Positions 59,134-64,000 of a stretch of 64,000 nt of DNA are shown here, one piece after another. The DNA is from Desulfatibacillum alkenivorans DSM 16219. Lineage in GTDB: Bacteria > Desulfobacterota > Desulfobacteria > Desulfobacterales > Desulfatibacillaceae. The position numbers and the translations under genes are program-made. Positions within the stretch are counted from its first letter, which is position 1. Each line of letters starts with the position of its first letter. The stretch lies in the NCBI RefSeq assembly GCF_900142135.1, contig NZ_FQZU01000019.1, positions 1 to 64,000 on the forward strand. Reading direction: 5' to 3'. Under the pieces are notes generated by a model that saw nothing but the letters and a program-made list of their open reading frames with translations, ran no database searches and was not told the origin of the DNA.

Positions 59134-62100
59134 CTAAGCGGATTCCGCCCATAATTCTTCGTTAATATCATCCAAAATAGTTTGGAGCTTCCCGTCAAAA
59201 ACCTTGTTTAAACGATTGAAACCGCCTTGCGCCGCAAAAGATCCCTTATCCAGGGAATCCCTGTCTACGATAGTCTCCACCTTGAGTTGCTTGCCAATGC
59301 GTTCCAGCCATTTTCTTTGGGGAGCCGTCCATTGCGTACTTGCAATTATTTTCTGCATCGCACGGTCCACTCTTTCCGAATACGGGACCAGGGGAGAGCC
59401 CAAAGCCATACCACGGATATAACCGATGATGGAAGCTGCAATGTCTTGGTTTGTGGTCTCTCGATATGCAGTTTCGAGATTTGGTTCAGTGTAACCGGCA
59501 TTATCCAAGGTGAGTTTGAGTTCTTTGAGTTGCTTCCGGGTTAGCTCCCTTGGGCGCTGGGTCACGATCATGAGAGCAGGAATTTCATTAATGTTATCTT
59601 GAATGAACTTCTTAAAAGATTCTAAATAGTCTTCAGGCTTCTTGCTCTCCCCATAGCCTCTTTCAACTCTCCGAAATTGGTCTTCATGTTCAGAAATAAC
59701 AATCTTTTGACCTCCCATTGTAACTTTATCCAGAAAGGTCAGTAGTTCTGAGTGTTCTGCAAACCAATCAGTTATTTGCTTAGGCGTCCATTGGCGTAAT
59801 TCTTTTATGAAATCTGAGGGAGTGCCGCCAGCAAGGGTTTGAAAATTTTCAAGGCTCTTACCCTTGAGTCTGCTTTTCTTCCTGTTCAACTTGGCCAAGA
59901 GTTGATCCTTGACCTGTTTCAGAGCCTCTTCATCTTCCAACGTTTCTAATTCGTTCACTAATTGAGCGAATGGAATGTTAGGATTGACCACCACTGGCTT
60001 CATCGTGTTATGTGAATCAAGGGCGGCGTACAAATCAACAGCGTCAAAAATCTTAAAACGCTCTTTATCTTCCCCCTCCCCAAAAAGGCCTGGGCATAAC
60101 CGGGTGCCCCTCCCAAGCATCTGCTCATATAGTATTCGACTACGGACGCGCCGCATGAACACAATGTTGACGATCTCAGGAACATCAACCCCTGTGGTGA
60201 GAAGGTCTACCGTAACAGCTATTGAAGGCAGCCTCTCATTTTTATATCTCCGAATCAGTTCCAGAGGTTTGTCAGAGGCCCCCGTAATTTTGACTACGGC
60301 ATCGTCTTCAATTTCCCCGTATTCCTCATCAAACGCCTTTTTAAGTTTATCCACCACAATGTCCGCATGAGCATCAGTGGCGCAAAAGATTAGAGTTTTT
60401 CCCGGAAGCTCAGGATCGATGTGATGTACTAACTCTCGACAAATCGTTTCGTTGAAGGGTTCTGTGACAACACGCTTATTGAATTCATCTATCTCAATCT
60501 TAACATCGTCGGGAACCTGGAAGAGGGATAGCTGTTCATTCTTAGCATCATAAACCTGCATCTCCTCTCCCTTTGCCCATTTAATGCCCTCTTCAGCCAA
60601 TTGGGTGACGATTCTTATCGGTGGTTCATGATCAGATAACCAGCCGTCCACGACAGCCTGTCGATAAGAATAGGTAAAAATTGGAGGGCCAAATATCTCG
60701 GTAGTATGGAGAGCAGGGGTGGCAGTGAGCCCTATCTTCACCGCATCAAAGTATTCCAAAACCCTTGTGTACTTAGAAACGTAATCCATTTCGCTGCGAA
60801 ATGTGAGTTCTGCATCAGACATCTCCCGGTCAAGGTTATACCCCCGATGGCATTCATCAATCACGATGCAGTCGTATTGATCCACTGGAATGGGAGAATT
60901 TTCATCAGATGGGAAGAGCAGCCTTTTAATCATGCCCTGAATGGTCGCCACTTGAAGCCGTGTGTCTGGTTCAGGCGCAACGTCTCCAAGCTCTTTGATG
61001 TCGTATATGTCGGCAAAACTTTGAAGATTTTCCAGGCGCACATCCTTAAACGCGCCGGTTGCCTGATCTCCCAGAGCCGTCCGATCAACCAAGAAGAGAA
61101 TACGACGAAATCTTTTCACTTTGCATAGCCGATACACAAGCCCCAAACAGGTTATGGTCTTGCCTGTCCCAGTAGCCATGGCGACCATTATTTCTCTTCT
61201 GCCTTCTTCAATACCCTTTTCCACTGCATGAACTGCCTCGGCTTGATAGTCACGCAAGGGGAGATAATCCGTGGGTTCCTGCTTAAGTTTTTCGTTGGCT
61301 GCTTGTTTATCTTTTTGAAGTTCTGCCAATAGGCCTTCTGGAGAATACCACCCTAATAAAGGATAGGGATGGTTAGTAGAAATCCGGGCATCCAGAAACC
61401 AAATTCCGCTTTTAGTTTGAATTTGTTTGAGATAGGGACGGGCGTTGGTGGCAAAAAGGAATGGAATTTTGTAGTCGCCCCATGGGCCACCCGGAAGAAC
61501 CTCGTCAGCCTTTATCGTGTATCCCTTGCTGTATCTCTTAGCCTGTTCAATGATGCCTGGAACATCTTTAACCTTGCGTTTTGCCTCGACAATAGCAAGA
61601 GGCTTTAAGCCAGCAAACAGTACGTAGTCCGCCGGTCCTTTCTCTGTGGGCCATTCAGCGATGGCAAGATTTTTCCCCTTCTGAGGACGAACTCCCTTTT
61701 TGTAAGAGATCGCCTGGGTATCGGCTTCCCATCCAGCGTCTCTGAGTTGAGAATCTACAATTTTCCGAGTATCGGCTTCATCCAGATCCAGGTCTTCCCC
61801 TGCTGTTTTTGCAGACTCAACTATAAGCGACATCTGCTCCTTTGTCGCCGAAGCGGTCTTTGCCTGAAGAGCTTGCAAACGGTCTTCAAACTCAATTTTC
61901 TGTTGATGAAGCTGCGCCTCCGTTTCTTCTGCCAATTCCATCGCGGCGGAAAGCTCATTGTACGCTTCTTGGGCCTTAGCTTGGGCTTCCGCTCTGCGGC
62001 GGGCTTCTTCCTTTGCAGTCTCCTTGGCAGCCTTTGCAGTCTCCTTGGCAGCCTTTGCAGTATCTTCATATTCTATTAATTTGGCCTGGAGATGCTTTAG

Positions 62101-62562
62101 CTCCTCTTGAAGCTCTTGAGTTGCGTCTTTTGGTTCAGGGGGAGGGACAAAACCTCCTGGCTTAAAACTGGGATCATGTCCGAATGTTTTATGAAACCAG
62201 ACGGCAAGCGTTCTGGCAAACTTCAGTTGATGTAGGGCTTCCCCCTGAGTACCTGCATTTTTATGAACCGCTGCATTGCCTACTTTTCTAATTTGATGAA
62301 AGAGTTGGGAGACTTCGTCTGTTAAAATACCCCTGTTCCAAAGGCGATTAATGATGGCGAGTAGGTTATCTTCATTCTCAACATAGAGTCCTGAGTATGC
62401 GGCTGCATGTTGTGCAAGAACCTCAGCAAACTGCCTCAATTTGAAAAGGGCGGTGTTTGGATCATCAAAAACATACCTCTCCGCCTGTGAAGCATATCGA
62501 ACCAATATCGGATCGTGTTTATCTAAAAAATTGAAATTTGGAGATTTTGGAATAGATGCCAT
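59134..62562 (-). CDS. hsdR: Type I restriction endonuclease subunit with DUF4145-like N-terminus
   Basis: The 1142-residue protein has a DUF4145-like N-terminal helical domain (about residues 20-130), a long coiled coil with an AAKETAK repeat (about 155-235), a nuclease region with LKPLAIVEAKRKVKD, then the superfamily 2 helicase motor: Walker A MATGTGKT, DECH box VIDECHRGYN, and motif VI MLGRGTRLCPG. The C-terminal part is of the EcoEI type. It cuts unmodified DNA after ATP-driven translocation. The extra DUF4145 and coiled-coil segment makes it longer than EcoKI-like HsdR; it probably helps partner binding. Confidence 0.93.
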   Translation of the reverse strand: MASIPKSPNFNFLDKHDPILVRYASQAERYVFDDPNTALFKLRQFAEVLAQHAAAYSGLYVENEDNLLAIINRLWNRGILTDEVSQLFHQIRKVGNAAVHKNAGTQGEALHQLKFARTLAVWFHKTFGHDPSFKPGGFVPPPEPKDATQELQEELKHLQAKLIEYEDTAKAAKETAKAAKETAKEEARRRAEAQAKAQEAYNELSAAMELAEETEAQLHQQKIEFEDRLQALQAKTASATKEQMSLIVESAKTAGEDLDLDEADTRKIVDSQLRDAGWEADTQAISYKKGVRPQKGKNLAIAEWPTEKGPADYVLFAGLKPLAIVEAKRKVKDVPGIIEQAKRYSKGYTIKADEVLPGGPWGDYKIPFLFATNARPYLKQIQTKSGIWFLDARISTNHPYPLLGWYSPEGLLAELQKDKQAANEKLKQEPTDYLPLRDYQAEAVHAVEKGIEEGRREIMVAMATGTGKTITCLGLVYRLCKVKRFRRILFLVDRTALGDQATGAFKDVRLENLQSFADIYDIKELGDVAPEPDTRLQVATIQGMIKRLLFPSDENSPIPVDQYDCIVIDECHRGYNLDREMSDAELTFRSEMDYVSKYTRVLEYFDAVKIGLTATPALHTTEIFGPPIFTYSYRQAVVDGWLSDHEPPIRIVTQLAEEGIKWAKGEEMQVYDAKNEQLSLFQVPDDVKIEIDEFNKRVVTEPFNETICRELVHHIDPELPGKTLIFCATDAHADIVVDKLKKAFDEEYGEIEDDAVVKITGASDKPLELIRRYKNERLPSIAVTVDLLTTGVDVPEIVNIVFMRRVRSRILYEQMLGRGTRLCPGLFGEGEDKERFKIFDAVDLYAALDSHNTMKPVVVNPNIPFAQLVNELETLEDEEALKQVKDQLLAKLNRKKSRLKGKSLENFQTLAGGTPSDFIKELRQWTPKQITDWFAEHSELLTFLDKVTMGGQKIVISEHEDQFRRVERGYGESKKPEDYLESFKKFIQDNINEIPALMIVTQRPRELTRKQLKELKLTLDNAGYTEPNLETAYRETTNQDIAASIIGYIRGMALGSPLVPYSERVDRAMQKIIASTQWTAPQRKWLERIGKQLKVETIVDRDSLDKGSFAAQGGFNRLNKVFDGKLQTILDDINEELWAESA
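62011..62060. repeat. 21-bp in-frame tandem repeat in hsdR
   Basis: CTTTGCAGTCTCCTTGGCAG-C occurs at 62011-62031 and again at 62032-62052 without change, followed by a partial third copy. On the coding strand it encodes the seven-residue repeat AAKETAK of the coiled coil. Copy-number change would keep the frame and alter coil length. Confidence 0.75.
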
Positions 62563-62748
62563 TTACGCGCTCTCTTCACTCAATACTCAAACAAAATTTC
62601 TTGATAGACGACGGGGAGGTACTCATTATTTATCCTCCTTTAGCCATAAAAAGTCAATACCCACTTGAGAATTCAAGGATTTAGTGATAACGATTATTAA
62701 CGAATTAGCAGGTCAATATCCAGGCGCGAACACTTACCAAGGATAGAC

Positions 62749-62766
62749 TTGCAAGATTTTTCAACT
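62749..62766. repeat. Copy 4 of the TTGCAAGAT palindromic repeat
   Basis: TTGCAAGATTTTTCAACT lies 17 bases before the start of the 62783 gene, after the divergent hsdR promoter region. Confidence 0.45.
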
Positions 62767-62782
62767 GTGGGATCAATCAGCC

Positions 62783-63487
62783 TTGGACCAAACCAGAAAC
62801 CCAAAACAGAGAACAGACCAATACGGACGCCCCTATGCAGGCAGTCAGCGCCTAATTCAGACCTATGTAAATTTCAGGCAGGATGCTCTGAATAGTGCGC
62901 TTCTTTCAGCTATCCCGGACTTCCCATCTGCTGGAGGTCTGGTCTGGGTATCTCCCTTGGAAAAAGATAATTTCGCAGAATACCAGGATCGGGCCTTTCT
63001 TGAAGCGTTGGGTATAGGTCATTACTGGGATAGGCTTCAATCTTTCTGGCCAAGACGTGGACCTGTGTGGGACGCCTTAGCCAGAATTGAGAACCAGGTT
63101 ACAGACCAGGTCGAAGGTGTGGTTCTCGTCGAAGCAAAGAGCCACATAGATGAGATATACGGAAACGGATGCCAAGCCTTGAATCAATCCAGAAAACTCA
63201 TTGATAAGGCTCTGGGTAAGGTTAAGGACTTTCTTGGTGTAGCTGCCGAAAATGACTGGACCGGGCCTTTATATCAGTCAGCAAATAGGATCGCCCACTT
63301 GTACTTTTTCAGGGAGATTTGCCAAGTGCGGGCGTGGCTGATCAATGTGTACTTCACTGAAGATCCCAACTACCCAACTTCGGCTGACAGTTGGAGAAGG
63401 GCTTTACCGAGGGTGAAGGATGATCTTGGGTTGGGGGATATAACTGTGGACGGATTGGTGGAGGTGGTTTTGGGGGCGGGAGATTAA
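62783..63487 (+). CDS. Defence-island-type unknown protein with possible PD-(D/E)XK core
   Basis: The 234-residue product contains VEGVVLVEAKSHIDEIYGNGCQALNQSRKLIDKAL and WTGPLYQSANRIAHLYFFRE. The block VLVEAKSH resembles the (D/E)xK strand of restriction-type nucleases, and the whole pattern recurs in proteins found near restriction-modification genes. No function is established. The start is a TTG; no ATG precedes the conserved part. It is divergent from hsdR. Confidence 0.6.
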   Translation: MDQTRNPKQRTDQYGRPYAGSQRLIQTYVNFRQDALNSALLSAIPDFPSAGGLVWVSPLEKDNFAEYQDRAFLEALGIGHYWDRLQSFWPRRGPVWDALARIENQVTDQVEGVVLVEAKSHIDEIYGNGCQALNQSRKLIDKALGKVKDFLGVAAENDWTGPLYQSANRIAHLYFFREICQVRAWLINVYFTEDPNYPTSADSWRRALPRVKDDLGLGDITVDGLVEVVLGAGD

Positions 63488-63696
63488 CTGCTGTTTTTAA
63501 CCTTTAAAATTTGAAGTTCTTGAAAACCAGTTCATTTTCTGATTAATTTTACCTGTCTAAACACAGAATGCAGCAGACTGCGCCGGACGTAAAATCCCAA
63601 TTTTTCAAGGAGGTCCGGGGCTAAGGCTCTCATCCTTGCATTTCTAACGGTCTTAGCAGCCCGGTTTTTGAACTATACTTTTTGAGGGAATTTGTC

Positions 63697-64000
63697 ATGG
63701 GTAAGGTTGGCCTTAAACTGTCCGATCAGCATTTGACCCGTTACGTTGAACTTATTTTAGATAGTGGCAATATTGATTGGGTGCATCTTGAGGATCAATA
63801 TAAGGCTCCTACGGGAGAAACGATCGATGATGTAGACGTGTTAATTTATGACCCTCACTTTAAATTTCAAAAAACTGAAGATCCATACAAATCTAAAGTA
63901 TCTTGGTTTCCACTTTCTGAAGTTCGTTCTTTTACAAAGGGTTTTTCAGAAATACAAAGAGATGTACCAATAATTATTGCATCGGACTATTTTGACAAAA
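63697..64000 (+). CDS. Partial unknown gene at the right edge
   Basis: An ATG at 63697 follows GAGGGAATTTGTC and opens a frame that stays open to the end of the window (101 codons seen). The visible product begins MGKVGLKLSDQHLTRYVEL, followed by mixed strands and helices (WVHLEDQYKAPTGETIDDVDVLIY, VPIIIASDYF). No motif is recognised. AT content is higher than in the neighbouring gene. The gap 63,488-63,696 is empty apart from short AT-rich sequence. Confidence 0.5.
   Translation, partial: MGKVGLKLSDQHLTRYVELILDSGNIDWVHLEDQYKAPTGETIDDVDVLIYDPHFKFQKTEDPYKSKVSWFPLSEVRSFTKGFSEIQRDVPIIIASDYFDK

Larger units (their letters stand above)
31250..64000. mobile_element. Integrated plasmid/phage-like element (left end to beyond the window)
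   Basis: Content changes from metabolic and sensory genes to an excisionase-like HTH, a D5-type helicase, a primase-polymerase fusion, annealase and RecB-like genes, DUF932, a tyrosine recombinase and a type I restriction system. Base composition also changes. No capsid, tail, relaxase or type IV secretion gene is seen, so the class (phage, satellite, integrative plasmid) is open. Neither border is proven, and the restriction region from 54,757 onward could be a separate island. Confidence 0.6.

Noticed and set aside
31250-64000. CRISPR array or Cas operon, because a Cas4-like nuclease is present
   Set aside because: No spaced direct repeats were seen and no other cas gene is present. The nuclease pairs with an annealase, so it belongs to a recombination module.
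31250-64000. Retron or diversity-generating retroelement
   Set aside because: No reverse transcriptase motif (xADD box) was found in any frame, and no template/variable repeat pair was seen.

Overview
The window joins two kinds of DNA. Positions 1 to about 31,000 look like the chromosome of a strictly anaerobic, fatty-acid or hydrocarbon-using Desulfobacterota bacterium (Desulfatibacillum-like is my best guess, by inference only). The basis is a tungsten-type aldehyde:ferredoxin oxidoreductase, a polyferredoxin protein, beta-oxidation-type enzymes, a LivFGHM-type importer whose operon includes a CoA ligase, many PAS/GAF sensor proteins, GC-rich coding sequence and several intergenic palindromic repeats. 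From about 31,250 to the right edge the composition becomes mixed and more AT-rich, and the content becomes that of an integrated plasmid- or phage-like element carrying replication, recombination and defence genes. No structural phage or conjugation genes are visible in this part.

Chromosomal part. A transposase remnant (3-326) is followed by a membrane protein, a GAF protein, an acyltransferase, two tandem 3-methyladenine glycosylase I paralogues, a 3-hydroxyacyl-CoA dehydrogenase, an SDR, a methyltransferase and a MerR regulator. The operon at 8948-15563 encodes a periplasmic binding protein, two permeases, an AMP-forming CoA ligase and two ATPases; uptake coupled to CoA activation is likely. 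Next come an anchored helical protein, a phosphoesterase, a HAD phosphatase, two sensor kinases, a TetR-ferredoxin pair, the aldehyde oxidoreductase with a small partner gene, a 7-TM sensor-like protein, tRNA-Ala(CGC) and a PAS kinase.

Element part. The left end (30,955-31,565) holds tandem repeats and palindromes, then an excisionase-like HTH gene, a possible Pro-rich leader peptide, an acidic 502-residue protein and a DUF1848 protein. The replication core is a D5/P4-type helicase (35,371-36,984) followed by one polypeptide that fuses a zinc-finger/TOPRIM primase-like half to a family A DNA polymerase with a decayed exonuclease domain (37,137-39,707). A second recombination block (48,991-52,699) has a Rad52/annealase-like protein, a RecB/Cas4-type nuclease and a DUF932 protein. 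Three copies of a roughly 105-bp repeat flank both blocks. A catalytic-domain-only tyrosine recombinase lies at 54,036-54,638. Downstream is a type I restriction-modification system (hsdR-hsdM-hsdS) among unknown defence-type genes.

The best candidate for an undescribed system is 42,636-45,946. A WYL-domain regulator is divergent from a tight four-gene operon whose first product is a degenerate FtsZ/tubulin-fold protein with an apparent twin-arginine leader. The operon also encodes a 122-residue unknown, a uracil-DNA-glycosylase-superfamily-like protein and a DUF6915-like protein. All functional calls rest on motif reading only; no database search was run.
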